64,000 nucleotides of DNA from contig JAKFEY010000042.1 in the NCBI GenBank assembly GCA_036675475.1, positions 9,688-73,687 on the forward strand, in the 5' to 3' direction. The DNA is from JALYRV01 sp036675475 (GTDB lineage: Bacteria > Acidobacteriota > Vicinamibacteria > Vicinamibacterales > SCN-69-37). Shown in pieces: positions 52,675-64,000 of this stretch. The notes beneath the pieces are model-generated. The model was not told the origin of the DNA. It made no database searches and worked only from the letters and a program-made list of their open reading frames with translations. The stretch's first letter is position 1. Every line of letters begins with the position of its first letter. The position numbers and the translations under genes were made by a program.

Positions 52675-55248
52675 ATGCGCATCCTCATGTTCACGGCCCT
52701 CGCCGCGGCGGTTGCGCCGCCTGCGGCCCTCGCGGATCCGGCGGCGAAGCGTCCGCCAGCGGCCACTATCGTCGCCACGCCTGTGCCGGCCACCGCCGTG
52801 CGCGTCGATGGCGAGCTGAACGACGAGGTCTGGGCGAAGGTGCCGGCCGTCAGCGGTTTTGTGCAGCGCGACCCGAAAGAAGGGGCGCCGGCGACATTCG
52901 ACACCGAAGTGCGCGTGGCGTTCGACGACACCGCGCTCTACATTGCGGTCAATGCGGTCGATCCGGATCCCTCGAAGATCGTCGGCATCCTGACGCGCCG
53001 CGACGAGGGCTCGCCGTCGGACTGGGTGCGCGTGATCATCGATTCCTACCGCGACCGGCGCACCGCGTACGAGTTCGCCGTCAATGCCGCGGGCGTCAAG
53101 CAGGACACCTACTGGTTCAACGACGGCAATACGGACACCGGCTGGGACGCGGTGTGGGACGTCGCGGTCTCGCGCCACCAGCACGGCTGGCGCGCCGAGT
53201 TCCGCATTCCGTTCTCGCAGCTGCGCTTCAACCCGGCGTCGAGCCAGTCGTTCGGCTTCGCCGTCATGCGCCAGGTGCCGCGCATCAACGAGACGTCCAC
53301 GTGGCCGCTGCTCGGCCGCAGCGGCAGCGGGTTCGTCTCGCAGTTCGGCGAGCTTACCGGCCTGTCGTTCTCGCGGGCGCCGCGCCGGCTCGAGCTGATG
53401 CCGTACGCGCTGGGGCAGGTGGCCACCGCGCCGGTTGCCGCGGGCAATCCGCTGCGCTCGTCCACCGATCCGTCAGCCACCGTCGGCCTCGATCTCAAGT
53501 ACAAGCTCGCGCCCGGCCTCACGCTCACCGGCACCATCAATCCCGATTTCGGCCAGGTCGAGGCCGACCCCGCCGTCGTCAATCTCAGCGGCTTCGAGAC
53601 GTTCTTCGCCGAGCGCCGGCCGTTCTTCGTGGAAGGCTCCGGCAACTTCTCGTTCAACGTCGACTGCAACGACGGCCAGTGTACGGGCCTGTTCTACTCG
53701 CGGCGCATCGGCCGCGCGCCGCAGCGCGGCGTGGGCGCGCCCGAGGGCGGCTTTGCCGCCGCGCCGGACAACACCACCATTCTCGGCGCCGCCAAGATCA
53801 CGGGCCGCATCGGCAAGTTCTCGGTCGGCGTGCTCAACGCCGTGACCAGCGGCGAGCATGCGCGCATTGCCGAGCCCGCCGCGGGCGCGTCAGGCGGCGT
53901 GTTCGATACGCGCGAGACGCCCGTGGAGCCGGCCACGAATTACTTCCTCGCGCGCGCCAGCCGTGAGTTCGCGGATCAATCGCGCCTGTCGTTCATGGTC
54001 ACCAGCACCAACCGCAACCTGTCGGAGGATCTGGCGTTCCTGCCGGGCACCGCCGTCACCGGCGGCGTCGATACCGACATCAGGCTGGGCCGCCGGTTCA
54101 GCGTCAGCGGCTTCTGGGCGGCGAGCACGGTGCGCGGCGACGCCGAGGCCATCGCGCGCCTGCAGCGCAGTACGGTGCACAGCTTCCAGCGGCCCGACGC
54201 CGGCCACGTCGAGTTCGACGCGTCGCGCACCTCGCTCGACGGCCACGCCGGCTCGCTCAACGTCCAGAAGATTGCCGGCCAGCGCTACCGCTTCAGCAGC
54301 AACGCGGGCTACAAGTCGCCCGGCTTCGAGATCAACGATCTCGGCTTCCAGTCGCGCGCCGACGAGATCTACGTCAGCAACTGGCACCAGCTCACGTGGG
54401 ACAAGCCGGGGAAGTACGTGCGGCGGAAGAACATCAACTTCAATCAGTGGGCGGGCTGGAACTTCGACGGCGACATGCGCTACAGCGGCGGCAATATCAA
54501 CTCGCACTGGACGTTCACCAACAACTGGACGATCGGCAGCGGCGTCAACGTCAACGCGCGCGGCTTCAACGATCGCCTGACGCGCGGCGGCCCCGGCGGC
54601 TACGTCAACGCCAGCGTGAACCAGTGGGGCTACATCGACACCGACAACCGCCGGCGGGTCATGGCGAACTTCTTCGGCTCCTGGTTCAACGATCTCAACG
54701 GCTCGCACAACTGGAGTACCAGCCTGGGCACCACGTACCGGCCGTCGTCGAACCTCTCCGCGCGCATCGGCATCGACTACAGCCGCAACCACGCCGAGTC
54801 GCAGTGGGTGGCCAACACCACCATCGACGCGCGCACCCGTTACATCTTCGGCGCGCTCGATCAGACGACGGTGGGTGTGCCGGTGCGCATCAACTACACG
54901 GTCACGCCGCAGCTGACCGTGCAGCTGTTCGCGCGGCCGTTCGTCTCGGCCGGCGACTACGGCCGGTTCAAGGAACTGGTCGACGGACGCGCGGCCGACT
55001 ACGCCGACCGGTACGCGCCCCTCGCGTACGGCGGCAACCCGGATTTCAACATCCGCTCCTTCCGCACCACCAACGTCGTCCGCTGGGAATATCGGCCGGG
55101 ATCCGTACTCTTCGTCGTGTGGCAGCAGGGGAGAGACGGCTTTGCCTCCGACGGCCGCTTCCGCTTCGGCAGCAACTTCGGCGATGTGTTCGAGGCCGAC
55201 GCCACCAACGTCTTCCTCATCAAGTTCAGCCGCTGGCTCAACTTCTAA
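52675..55248 (+). CDS. DUF5916 outer-membrane protein with CBM9-like domain
   Basis: The 857-residue product has a signal peptide (LMFTALAAAVAPPAALAD), a CBM9-like sugar-binding fold (residues about 35-230: VRVDGELNDEVWAKVPAVSG ... WRAEFRIPFSQLRF) and a long DUF5916 beta-barrel region (FGQVEADPAVVNLSGFETFF and ERRPFFVEGSGNF are hallmark segments), ending FLIKFSRWLNF with the aromatic terminus of outer-membrane proteins. DUF5916 proteins are common in Acidobacteriota and Bacteroidota; a carbohydrate or peptide uptake role is suspected, not proven. Confidence 0.88.
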   Translation: MRILMFTALAAAVAPPAALADPAAKRPPAATIVATPVPATAVRVDGELNDEVWAKVPAVSGFVQRDPKEGAPATFDTEVRVAFDDTALYIAVNAVDPDPSKIVGILTRRDEGSPSDWVRVIIDSYRDRRTAYEFAVNAAGVKQDTYWFNDGNTDTGWDAVWDVAVSRHQHGWRAEFRIPFSQLRFNPASSQSFGFAVMRQVPRINETSTWPLLGRSGSGFVSQFGELTGLSFSRAPRRLELMPYALGQVATAPVAAGNPLRSSTDPSATVGLDLKYKLAPGLTLTGTINPDFGQVEADPAVVNLSGFETFFAERRPFFVEGSGNFSFNVDCNDGQCTGLFYSRRIGRAPQRGVGAPEGGFAAAPDNTTILGAAKITGRIGKFSVGVLNAVTSGEHARIAEPAAGASGGVFDTRETPVEPATNYFLARASREFADQSRLSFMVTSTNRNLSEDLAFLPGTAVTGGVDTDIRLGRRFSVSGFWAASTVRGDAEAIARLQRSTVHSFQRPDAGHVEFDASRTSLDGHAGSLNVQKIAGQRYRFSSNAGYKSPGFEINDLGFQSRADEIYVSNWHQLTWDKPGKYVRRKNINFNQWAGWNFDGDMRYSGGNINSHWTFTNNWTIGSGVNVNARGFNDRLTRGGPGGYVNASVNQWGYIDTDNRRRVMANFFGSWFNDLNGSHNWSTSLGTTYRPSSNLSARIGIDYSRNHAESQWVANTTIDARTRYIFGALDQTTVGVPVRINYTVTPQLTVQLFARPFVSAGDYGRFKELVDGRAADYADRYAPLAYGGNPDFNIRSFRTTNVVRWEYRPGSVLFVVWQQGRDGFASDGRFRFGSNFGDVFEADATNVFLIKFSRWLNF

Positions 55249-56812
55249 GCAGGGTCCTGACCATCTTCAACAGCGCCGCGGGCTTGAAGGGTTTCTCGAT
55301 CAGCGCGGCGTCGGCCGGCAGCATCCCGTCGCCGTCGGCCGCCGCCCGCTGATAGCCCGTCATATACAGCACGCGGGTGCCTGGCCGCAGGGCCGAGAAG
55401 CGGCGCGCCAGCTGCGGGCCCGACATGCCGGGCATCATGACATCGGTGAGCAGCACGTCGATGGTGCCGCTGTATCGCTGCGCCACCGACAGCGCCCAGT
55501 CGCCGCTCGGGGCTGTCAGCACCTGATAGCCGGCGCCCTGCAGGATCCGGCTCGTGAGCGACAGCACCGGCTCTGAATCGTCGACGATCATGACGGTTTC
55601 GCTGCCGCCCTCCGCAGGCGCCGGCACGGGCTCGGCGGCCGCGGCTACGACCGCCTGCGACAGCTGCGGCAGCCACATCGAAAACACCGACCCTTCGCCC
55701 GCCCGGCTCCGCACCTGCATCCGCCCGCCGCTTTGCGTGACGATGCCGTAGACGGTGGCGAGGCCGAGGCCCGATCCGGCCGCCCCTTTCGTGGTGAAGA
55801 ACGGCTCGAACATGTGGCCGAGCACCTGCTCGTCCATGCCGACGCCCGTGTCGCGGACGTCCGCGACGACGAAGGGCTCGCCGTCGGCGTCGCGCTCCGA
55901 TCGCGTCGCGATGGTCAGCGTGCCGCCGTCCGGCATCGCGTCGCGCGCGTTGACCACCAGGTTCAGCAGCACCTGATGCAGCTGGCTCGGATCCGCGCGC
56001 ACGATCAGCGGCTCAGGCGCCAGCGACAGCACCCACCGCACATGGTCGCCGATGCTGCGGCGCAGCATCTCTTCGATGTCGCGGATGACGGCGTTCAGGT
56101 CGACGTCGGACACGCTGAAGATCTGGCGCCGCGCGACGGCGAGCAGCTGCCGCGTCAGGCCGCTGGCGCGCTCGGCGGCGTCCTCGATCGCGCGCAGGTC
56201 CTTCCACTGCGGCTGATCCTCGCCGCTGCGATCCAGCAGCAGCGACACGCTGCCGAGAATGACGAGCAGCATGTTGTTGAAGTCGTGCGCGATGCCGCCG
56301 GCCAGCCGGCCGACCGCTTCCAGTTTCTGCGACTCCACGACCTGGCGCTGCAGCCGCAGGCGTTCGTGTTCGGCCCGGCGGCGCTCGGCCTCGCCGCGCT
56401 CCTGATCGGTGACGTCGTGGCACGCCCCGAACATGCAGGCGACGCGGCCGTCGGCGTCGAGCGACACGTCGCCGGTGCTCAACAGCACGCGCTCGTCGCC
56501 GTCGGCCCTGATGATCCGCTCGCGGACCTGAAAACTGCGCTTCTCGCGGTGGGCCTCGAGCACGGTGGCGCGCACCATTTCGCGGTCGTCCGGGTGGACG
56601 CGCCGCAGGTAGTCCTCGATGCCGCCTTCGAATGTGCCGGGCTCGAGCCCGTAGATGCGGTGCAGCTCGGGCGACCAGGAAACGCGGCCGGTCGCCTCAT
56701 CCCACTGCCAGCTCCCGAAATGCACGAGCGCCTCGGCCCGCGCCATGGCGGCATGGGCGCGCGCCAGGGCGGAGAGGTCTGGGGCCCTTCTCCGGAACCA
56801 CTCGGGAGTCAT
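55238..56812 (-). CDS. PAS-hybrid sensor histidine kinase with receiver
   Basis: The 524-residue cytosolic protein has a PAS domain (about 28-140: FGSWQWDEATGRVSWSPEL ... CHDVTDQERGE), a kinase core with H176 in GGIAHDFNNMLLVILGSVS, N-box HQVLLNLVVNARDAM, G boxes DTGVGM and GSGLGLATVYGIV, then a C-terminal receiver (ETVMIVDDSEPVLSLTSRILQ, DVLLTDVMMPGMSG). It starts at the ATG at 56812; an upstream in-frame start would run into the pnp terminator. It is convergent with the DUF5916 gene, overlapping its end by 11 bases. Target unknown. Confidence 0.9.
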   Translation of the reverse strand: MTPEWFRRRAPDLSALARAHAAMARAEALVHFGSWQWDEATGRVSWSPELHRIYGLEPGTFEGGIEDYLRRVHPDDREMVRATVLEAHREKRSFQVRERIIRADGDERVLLSTGDVSLDADGRVACMFGACHDVTDQERGEAERRRAEHERLRLQRQVVESQKLEAVGRLAGGIAHDFNNMLLVILGSVSLLLDRSGEDQPQWKDLRAIEDAAERASGLTRQLLAVARRQIFSVSDVDLNAVIRDIEEMLRRSIGDHVRWVLSLAPEPLIVRADPSQLHQVLLNLVVNARDAMPDGGTLTIATRSERDADGEPFVVADVRDTGVGMDEQVLGHMFEPFFTTKGAAGSGLGLATVYGIVTQSGGRMQVRSRAGEGSVFSMWLPQLSQAVVAAAAEPVPAPAEGGSETVMIVDDSEPVLSLTSRILQGAGYQVLTAPSGDWALSVAQRYSGTIDVLLTDVMMPGMSGPQLARRFSALRPGTRVLYMTGYQRAAADGDGMLPADAALIEKPFKPAALLKMVRTLLRS

Positions 56813-56859
56813 CCTGTTGAGACCGGCATCATACCGGACTGTTTGGACAAATATACGAC

Positions 56860-56892
56860 TTAAACACAAAAGGCCGGCTTCTGGCCGGCCTT
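56860..56892 (-). terminator. Terminator of the infB-pnp operon
   Basis: On the minus strand AAGGCCGGC (complement of 56884-56892) pairs with GCCGGCCTT (complement of 56870-56878), followed by TTTTGTGTTT. It closes the pnp transcript. Confidence 0.9.
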
Positions 56893-56898
56893 CCGTGA

Positions 56899-56917
56899 AA
56901 ACAGGGACAGTCCCTGT

Positions 56918-56919
<2 letters not shown>
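56899..56919. repeat. GGGACAGTCCC palindrome at the pnp 3' end
   Basis: AAACAGGGA (56899-56907) and TCCCTGTTT (56911-56919) form a perfect inverted repeat with a CAG loop, overlapping the pnp stop codon. The sequence AGGGACAGTCCCT resembles other GGGAC-based repeats such as the one at 9143-9209. Confidence 0.6.
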
Positions 56920-59041
<2,122 letters not shown>

Positions 59042-59113
59042 TGTGACCTTTCGGCCCGCTCGCGATGCGGCATGCATCGTCCGGGCCCACCCCCACCACG
59101 TGGACGGTGGAAA

Positions 59114-59380
59114 CTACTTTCTGATGCCGAGCTTCTGAATCAGCTCGGAGTACTTCGCCGTGTCCTTGCGCTTCAGGTAATCGAGCAGGCGCCGGCGCTG
59201 GCCGACGAGCTTCAGGAGGCCGCGGCGCGAGTGATGGTCTTTCGCGTGGGTCTTGAAATGCTCGGTGAGATAGCTGATGCGCTCGCTGAGGAGCGCAACC
59301 TGCACTTCAGGAGAGCCGGTATCGGTGCCGTGGGTGCGGTAGCTGCTGATGACTTCGGTCTTGCGATCTTTCGTAAACAC
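59114..59380 (-). CDS. rpsO: 30S ribosomal protein S15
   Basis: S15 binds the central domain of 16S rRNA early in 30S assembly. The 88-residue product begins [20 protein letters not shown] at a GTG (59380), with GAAGGAGT 10 bases upstream, and contains [14 protein letters not shown]...[21 protein letters not shown]. The length is exact. It is followed by pnp 72 bases downstream; in many bacteria S15 regulates its own leader, and the 150-base upstream region has GC-rich hairpin potential. Confidence 0.97.
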   Translation of the reverse strand: MFTKDRKTEVISSYRTHGTDTGSPEVQVALLSERISYLTEHFKTHAKDHHSRRGLLKLVGQRRRLLDYLKRKDTAKYSELIQKLGIRK

Positions 59381-59532
59381 GTGCCTGACTCCTTCACGGG
59401 CATCCCAGAGTGCCCTGGCCGGAATGGCCCGGGCGTGACCGGTTTGCCGTACAGCCCCTGCGGGGCGGGGGTCCGAAAAGTGGACTCTATAGTTTACACC
59501 GGGAGGGCAGGCCGTCCCTAACCAGGCCCGCG

Positions 59533-60513
59533 CTATTCCTGCGCCGCCGCCGCGAGGACGATGAACGGCTGCAGCCCGGCGGGGGAGGCCTCCGCGACGG
59601 CCAGCAGGGCACCATCGGCACCCAGCACGCGGTAGCGGATGGGGCCGGGCACGGCCGCCGGATCCGCGGGCCCGGCGGGCACGGCCGCCGGGGCATCCTC
59701 CCAGCGCGCCACGTGCTCCGTCGCCAGGACATTGCCGTGCCGCGCGCGCGTTTCCCCCTGCGCGGTCAGCGTCACGGCCGGCAGAGAGGGCAGCAGCGTC
59801 TCCATCGGCAGCAGGCGTGACGCGGCCGCCTCGCCCTCGCGTTCCACCGCGTCGAGCGGCACGGCATCCTCGACGCTGAACCCGCCCGCGCGCGTCCGGC
59901 GCAGCGCCTCGAGGTGCGCGCCGCACCCGAGCCGCCGACCGATCTCCTGCGCCATGGCCCGCACGTAATAGCCGGCGCTGCAGGTGAGCGTCACGTGCAG
60001 CACGTCGGGCTCGACGCGTTTCCACCCGAGCGCGTACACGCAGACGTCCACGGCCTTGAGCTCGGGCGTTACATTCCGGCGCGCGAGTTTATACGCGCGC
60101 ACGCCGCCCACTTTCTTCGCGGAGTAGGCCGGCGGCATCTGCTGCCGCTGGCTGCGGATGGCCTCGATCACCTCGTCGACCGCCGCCTCGTCGATCGCCG
60201 ACGGCACACGGCCGCCTTCTATGGCCTGCGGGACGCCCGCCGCGTCGTAGGTGTCGGTTTCGATGCCGAGGCGGATGGTGGCGTGATAACTCTTGACCGC
60301 GCTCGTCATCAGGGACGCGAGCCGCGTGGCGCGTCCGCACAGCAGCACGAGCAGGCCGCTGGCGAGCGGATCGAGCGTGCCGGTGTGGCCGATGGACCGC
60401 TCGCCGAGCGCGCGCCGCGCGCGCGCGACGACGTCGTGCGACGTCGGGCCGACGGGCTTGTCGACGAGGAGCGCGCCATCGAAATGCTTCCCGGTTGAAT
60501 TTCCCCGGTTCAT
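59533..60513 (-). CDS. truB: tRNA pseudouridine(55) synthase TruB
   Basis: TruB makes pseudouridine-55 in tRNA T-loops. The 326-residue product starts at the ATG at 60513 ([20 protein letters not shown]) with the catalytic aspartate in [31 protein letters not shown] and [11 protein letters not shown] segments are conserved. It has a C-terminal PUA-like region. The start codon is inside the loop of a perfect inverted repeat, so the first residues (about 1-9) come from the repeat. Confidence 0.95.
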   Translation of the reverse strand: MNRGNSTGKHFDGALLVDKPVGPTSHDVVARARRALGERSIGHTGTLDPLASGLLVLLCGRATRLASLMTSAVKSYHATIRLGIETDTYDAAGVPQAIEGGRVPSAIDEAAVDEVIEAIRSQRQQMPPAYSAKKVGGVRAYKLARRNVTPELKAVDVCVYALGWKRVEPDVLHVTLTCSAGYYVRAMAQEIGRRLGCGAHLEALRRTRAGGFSVEDAVPLDAVEREGEAAASRLLPMETLLPSLPAVTLTAQGETRARHGNVLATEHVARWEDAPAAVPAGPADPAAVPGPIRYRVLGADGALLAVAEASPAGLQPFIVLAAAAQE

Positions 60514-60541
60514 ATTCTGCAACCGGGGAAATTCAACCGGG
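60490..60541. repeat. Perfect 21-bp inverted repeat at nrnA-truB junction
   Basis: The left arm (60490-60510, CCCGGTTGAATTTCCCC-GGTT) and right arm (60521-60541) match at all 21 positions around the 10-base loop CATATTCTGC. The right arm holds the stop of nrnA (60533-60535) and the loop holds the truB start codon. The core AATTTCCCCGG is shared with the palindromes in smc. Confidence 0.88.
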
Positions 60542-61504
60542 TAGAATTTCGGCGCGCTCGACGGCGGCGACGAGCTCGGCGATCAGCTGCCGCTCGCCCT
60601 CGGCGCCCGTGTCGGGCAGCGTCAGGCCCGACGCGTTCCGATGGCCGCCCCCGCCGTACTTCAGCGCCACGCTCCGCACGTCGATGTCGTGCTTGGACCT
60701 CAGGCTCACGCGCCCGCCATCGTCGGTCTTGAACATCACCACGGCCTGCACGTCGCGCGCGGTCAGCGGCATGTTGATGAGGCCCTCGGTGTCTTCGCGC
60801 GTGGCGCCCGCGCTCTCGATCAGCGCGTCGCTCAGGCGCAGCACCGCGACGCGGCCGCCGGCTTCGAGCTCCATGCGGTCGAGCACCGTGCCAATCAACT
60901 TCAGCTTGCCCACGTTGTTGCTGTCGAACACCTCACGCGCCATCGCCGACGGATCGACGCCGGCCTCGACGCAGCGCCGCGCGATCTCGAACGTGCGCGC
61001 CGTCATGCTGCCGTGATGGAACGAGCCGGTGTCGGTGAGGATGGCGAGATACGTGTGGATCGCGATCTCGCGCGAGATCGGCACGCCCAGCGCGTCGACG
61101 AGCTCGAACACCATCTCGCTGCACGCGGCGGCCGATTCGTCGTACCAGTTGACGTCGCCGTACCCGGAGTTGCCGACGTGGTGATCGATGTTGATCGTGA
61201 ACCGTCCCTCGAGCCCGGCCACGCCCGGCCGCGTCAGGTTGCCGCACTCCATCACGATCAACGCGTGAGCGTCACTCTCGACGGACTCCGCGATCTCGAT
61301 GCGATCGAGCCCGGGAAACACGCGGTAGTGCGCCGGCGCCGGATCGGCGTTCACCAGCCGCACCTGTTTGCCGAGCGCGTCGAGCGCGAACGCCATGGCC
61401 AGCTGCGATCCGATGGAATCGCCGTCGGGCCGCGCATGTGATGTCAGGAGGAATGAGTGTCGCGCGCGAATCGCGTCGCGCGCGGCGATGAGGCCGGGAT
61501 GCAC
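60533..61504 (-). CDS. nrnA: DHH/DHHA1 phosphoesterase (NrnA-like)
   Basis: NrnA-type enzymes degrade nanoRNAs and dephosphorylate pAp. The 323-residue protein has the DHH-family motifs: SHARPDGDSIGSQLAM, the DHH triplet in INIDHHVGNSGYG, and C-terminal DHHA1 GGGGHRNASG. It fits the bifunctional oligoribonuclease/pAp phosphatase family, commonly encoded between rbfA and truB. The last residues (EILPG) and stop are encoded within the inverted repeat at 60490-60541. Confidence 0.93.
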   Translation of the reverse strand: MHPGLIAARDAIRARHSFLLTSHARPDGDSIGSQLAMAFALDALGKQVRLVNADPAPAHYRVFPGLDRIEIAESVESDAHALIVMECGNLTRPGVAGLEGRFTINIDHHVGNSGYGDVNWYDESAAACSEMVFELVDALGVPISREIAIHTYLAILTDTGSFHHGSMTARTFEIARRCVEAGVDPSAMAREVFDSNNVGKLKLIGTVLDRMELEAGGRVAVLRLSDALIESAGATREDTEGLINMPLTARDVQAVVMFKTDDGGRVSLRSKHDIDVRSVALKYGGGGHRNASGLTLPDTGAEGERQLIAELVAAVERAEILPG

Positions 61505-61513
61505 GATGGCAGT

Positions 61514-61951
61514 TTACTTCGTGTCGCCGGGCTTCGCGTCCGGCTCGGCCGGCGCCTCTGCCGCGTCGGGCGGATTCGCGAGCTCGTACTGCCGGCGCTC
61601 TTCGCGCACTTGCTGCAGCAGCTTCTCGACGTTGTCGAGATCGGCAATGGACTCGTCGTACCGGAACTCGAGCTCGGGCGCGCGGCGCAGCTGGATGCGC
61701 TGCGCGATCTGCCGGCGCAGGAACGGCTTGACGCGCTCGAGCGCCTTCGCCGTCTGCTTCCGCTCGTTGGCCGCATCCGCGCCGTCCGAGCCGAGGCTGG
61801 TGTAGTACACGCGCGCCAGCTGCAGGTCGGGCGTGACCTTGACGCGCGTGATCGTGATGAAGCCGATGCCCGGATCCTGCACCGACCGCGCCAATAGCGT
61901 GGTGATCTCCTGCAGAATCTGGTCGCCGACGCGTTCGGGCCTCGAGTGCAT
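61514..61951 (-). CDS. rbfA: Ribosome-binding factor A
   Basis: RbfA binds the 30S subunit and supports late 16S rRNA maturation and cold growth. The 145-residue product has the KH-like fold with RPERVGDQILQEITTLLAR, DPGIGFITITRVKVTPDLQLARVYYT and an RRAPELEFRYDES segment. The C-terminus is Ala/Pro/Glu-rich and variable. It sits between infB and nrnA, the standard order. Confidence 0.96.
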   Translation of the reverse strand: MHSRPERVGDQILQEITTLLARSVQDPGIGFITITRVKVTPDLQLARVYYTSLGSDGADAANERKQTAKALERVKPFLRRQIAQRIQLRRAPELEFRYDESIADLDNVEKLLQQVREERRQYELANPPDAAEAPAEPDAKPGDTK

Positions 61952-61953
61952 GG

Positions 61954-64000
61954 CTACATCGTGCCGGCGATTTTCTCGACCGAGAACGCTTCGATGACGT
62001 CGCCGGCCTTGATGTCATTGAAGTTCGTGAGGCCGATGCCGCACTCGAACCCCTTCGTGACCTCGGCCACATCGTCCTTGAAGCGCTTGAGCGAGGCGAT
62101 CTTGCCGCTCCACACCACGGTGCCGCCGCGCAGCAGCCGCGCCTGCGCGTCGCCCGAGCGGATGATGCGGCCGTCGGTGACCATGCAGCCGGCGATGGTG
62201 CCGATCTTCGGCGCCTTGAACACCTGCCGCACTTCCGCCACGCCGAGCCGCGCTTCCTTGAGCGTCGGCTCGAGCAGCCCCGCCATCGCCTTCTTCATCT
62301 CGTCGGTCACGTTGTAGATGACCGTGTGGAAGCGGATGTCCACTTCCTCGCGATCCGCCACATCGGCCGCGTTGCGATCCGGCTTCACGTTGAAGCCGAT
62401 GACGATGGCGTTGGAGGCCGAGGCAAGCAGCACGTCGGACTCGTTGATGGCGCCGACGCCCGTGTGAATGATCTTGATCTTCACGCGATCGTCGGACAGC
62501 TTCGCGAGCGACGAGGCCAGCACTTCGGCCGAGCCCTGCACGTCGGCCTTGATGATGACCGGCAGCTCCTTCATGCCGCCCTCGGCCATCTGGGCCTGCA
62601 GGCTCTCGAGCGTCAGGCGTCCGCCCTTGGCGCCAAGCGCCTTGTCCTTGGCCTGCGACTGGCGGAACTGCGCGATCTGCCGCGCCTTCGCCGTGTCCTC
62701 GACCGCCTGGAACGTATCGCCGGGGGAGGGCAGGCTCGTGAGACCGAGCACTTCCACCGGCGTCGACGGCGGCGCCTGCTTCACCTGCCGGCCGCGGTCG
62801 TCAATCAGCGCGCGCACGCGCCCGACCACCGTGCCCGCGAGGAAGTCGTCGCCGACCTTCAGCGTGCCGTTCTGCACGAGCACCGTGGCCACGGGGCCGC
62901 GGCCGCGATCGATCTTCGCTTCGATCACCGTGCCGGTCGCGTACCGCGACGGGTCGGCCTTGTGCTCGCCGATGTCGGTGACGAGCAGCACCATCTCGAT
63001 CAGCTGCTCGAGGTTCTGCTTCTTCTTCGCGGACACTTCGACCATGACGGTCTGTCCGCCCCATTCCTCGGGCATGTAGCCGAGGTCGGTGAGCTCGCGC
63101 TTGACGCGCTCCGGGTTCGCGCCAGGCTTGTCGATCTTGTTGATCGCCACGATCATCGGCACGCCTGCCGCTTTCGCGTGATCGATGGCTTCACGCGTCT
63201 GGGGCATGACGCCATCGTCGGCCGCCACCACGAGGATGACGACGTCGGTGACGCGGGCGCCGCGGGCGCGCATCATCGTGAAGGCTTCGTGGCCGGGCGT
63301 GTCGAGGAAGACGACCTTGCGCTCGCCGTTGCCGTCGGGCGCGGGCACCTGCACGGCGTACGCGCCGATGTGCTGCGTGATGCCGCCGGCTTCGCGCTCG
63401 GCGACGCGCGCTTCGCGGATCGCATCGAGCAGCGAGGTCTTGCCGTGGTCGACGTGCCCCATGACGGTGACCACCGGCGCGCGCACCACCATGTTCTCGG
63501 GGTTCGATTCGGCCTTCGCCTCCTCGGTGAGCTCTTCCTCGAACGTGCGCATCTCGACGTCGGCGCCGAACTCGCGCGCGATCATCTGCGCGGTGTCGGT
63601 GTCGAGCGTGGTGTTGATCGTCATCATCATGCGCTTCTGCATGAGTTTGAGCATGACGTCCTTCACCTTCACGTCGAGCTTGTCGGCGAGATCCTTCACG
63701 GTCATGCCTTCGGCCAGCGTCACGCTGCGCGTAATGGGCGGAGGCGGCGGCGCGGCGACGGCCGACGAGCCGCGGTCGTCGCGCGAGCGCTTCGGTCCAC
63801 CCGTCGAGCGCTGCTGCCAGGACGGGCGGAAGCCGCCGGGACGCTGTCCCGGATAGGGTGGACGCGGACCGGGCATGCCGGGACGCGGCGGCGACGAGGG
63901 ACGCACCGGCTGCGACGGCAGCGGGCGCGGGCCGCCAAGCGGCGGACGCGACGAGGGCATGCCGGGGCGCGCGCCCAGGCCGCCGGGACGCGCCAGGTTG
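61954..64000 (-). CDS. infB: Translation initiation factor IF-2, C-terminal part
   Basis: IF-2 is the GTPase that positions initiator tRNA on the ribosome. About 681 residues are visible; the N-terminus lies beyond the right edge. The low-complexity Pro/Gly/Arg-rich domain is followed by the IF2-N region ([19 protein letters not shown]), the G domain (G1 GHVDHGKT, G3 DTPGHEAF, G4 NKIDKP), then domains II-IV with the initiator-tRNA binding C-terminus. It is followed by rbfA 2 bases later. The whole infB-rbfA-nrnA-truB-rpsO-pnp run is probably one transcription unit. Confidence 0.97.
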   Translation of the reverse strand, partial: NLARPGGLGARPGMPSSRPPLGGPRPLPSQPVRPSSPPRPGMPGPRPPYPGQRPGGFRPSWQQRSTGGPKRSRDDRGSSAVAAPPPPPITRSVTLAEGMTVKDLADKLDVKVKDVMLKLMQKRMMMTINTTLDTDTAQMIAREFGADVEMRTFEEELTEEAKAESNPENMVVRAPVVTVMGHVDHGKTSLLDAIREARVAEREAGGITQHIGAYAVQVPAPDGNGERKVVFLDTPGHEAFTMMRARGARVTDVVILVVAADDGVMPQTREAIDHAKAAGVPMIVAINKIDKPGANPERVKRELTDLGYMPEEWGGQTVMVEVSAKKKQNLEQLIEMVLLVTDIGEHKADPSRYATGTVIEAKIDRGRGPVATVLVQNGTLKVGDDFLAGTVVGRVRALIDDRGRQVKQAPPSTPVEVLGLTSLPSPGDTFQAVEDTAKARQIAQFRQSQAKDKALGAKGGRLTLESLQAQMAEGGMKELPVIIKADVQGSAEVLASSLAKLSDDRVKIKIIHTGVGAINESDVLLASASNAIVIGFNVKPDRNAADVADREEVDIRFHTVIYNVTDEMKKAMAGLLEPTLKEARLGVAEVRQVFKAPKIGTIAGCMVTDGRIIRSGDAQARLLRGGTVVWSGKIASLKRFKDDVAEVTKGFECGIGLTNFNDIKAGDVIEAFSVEKIAGTM

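Overview
This window is a gene-dense stretch of high-GC bacterial chromosome with essentially no gaps over 300 bases. The combined evidence suggests an Acidobacteriota genome, most likely of the Vicinamibacteria type; this is inference from gene content, not from a marker search. Pointers are the type IV pilins with a GSLRTINTSQIAF-like block, a DUF5916/CBM9 outer-membrane protein, a YIP1-MacA-permease operon, an archaeal/eukaryal-type prolyl-tRNA synthetase, a fused VKOR-DsbA oxidase, and intergenic DNA full of short 7-8 nt tandem words and palindromes.

Layout. 1-6740 (+): the end of the ribosomal protein/alpha operon (rplO partial, secY, adk, map, infA, rpmJ, rpsM, rpsK, rpsD, rpoA, rplQ), closed by a strong terminator. 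6841-9126 (+): a small membrane protein and two tandem threonine/serine dehydratase paralogues. 9162-13369 (-): an amino acid permease, then an EF-G-like GTPase followed by a nucleotidyltransferase/small-protein pair. 13538-18209 (-): a YIP1 protein, a MacA-like adaptor and two MacB-type permeases, with no ATPase. 18321-38370 (+): an outer-membrane protein, then a long type IV pilus region: pilB, pilT, pilC, a PilS-like kinase, a four-helix-bundle gene, a PilR-like regulator, a pilin-like gene, and a major pilin with a textbook sigma-54 promoter. After these come a VKOR-DsbA disulfide system, an ABC-2 exporter, a TPR protein, prepilin peptidase, a second NtrB-like kinase, three minor pilins and a second NtrC-type regulator. 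38424-44168: aroB (-), nadB, proS, a DUF192 protein and an eight-loop EF-hand protein (+). 44188-52554: tatA-tatC (-), a CtpA protease, smc, an M48 protease (+), a cupredoxin (-). 52675-56812: a DUF5916 protein (+) and a hybrid kinase (-). 56918-64000 (-): the infB (partial)-rbfA-nrnA-truB-rpsO-pnp translation/RNA-processing operon.

The most unusual content is the repeat landscape. (a) Six hairpins share the architecture AGCC - variable stem - CGTTGT-like loop - paired stem - GGCT, with stems that differ but stay paired, at 13479, 23491, 23529, 28437, 28477 and 41103. (b) At three places in the pilus cluster, inverted arrays of the 7-mer GGTTGCT bracket an insert: two carry head-to-head hairpin pairs, and the third brackets a complete four-helix-bundle (S23/IVS-like) gene between pilS and pilR with 27/30-matching inverted arms. 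(c) A separate AATTTCC/CCGGGG palindrome family forms a perfect 21-bp inverted repeat carrying the stop of nrnA and the start of truB, and two similar palindromes lie in frame inside smc. These elements sit exactly at gene junctions, often supplying stop codons, starts, ribosome-binding sites or N-terminal residues. They look like small mobile or amplifying elements; the four-helix-bundle version is the best candidate for a previously undescribed system.
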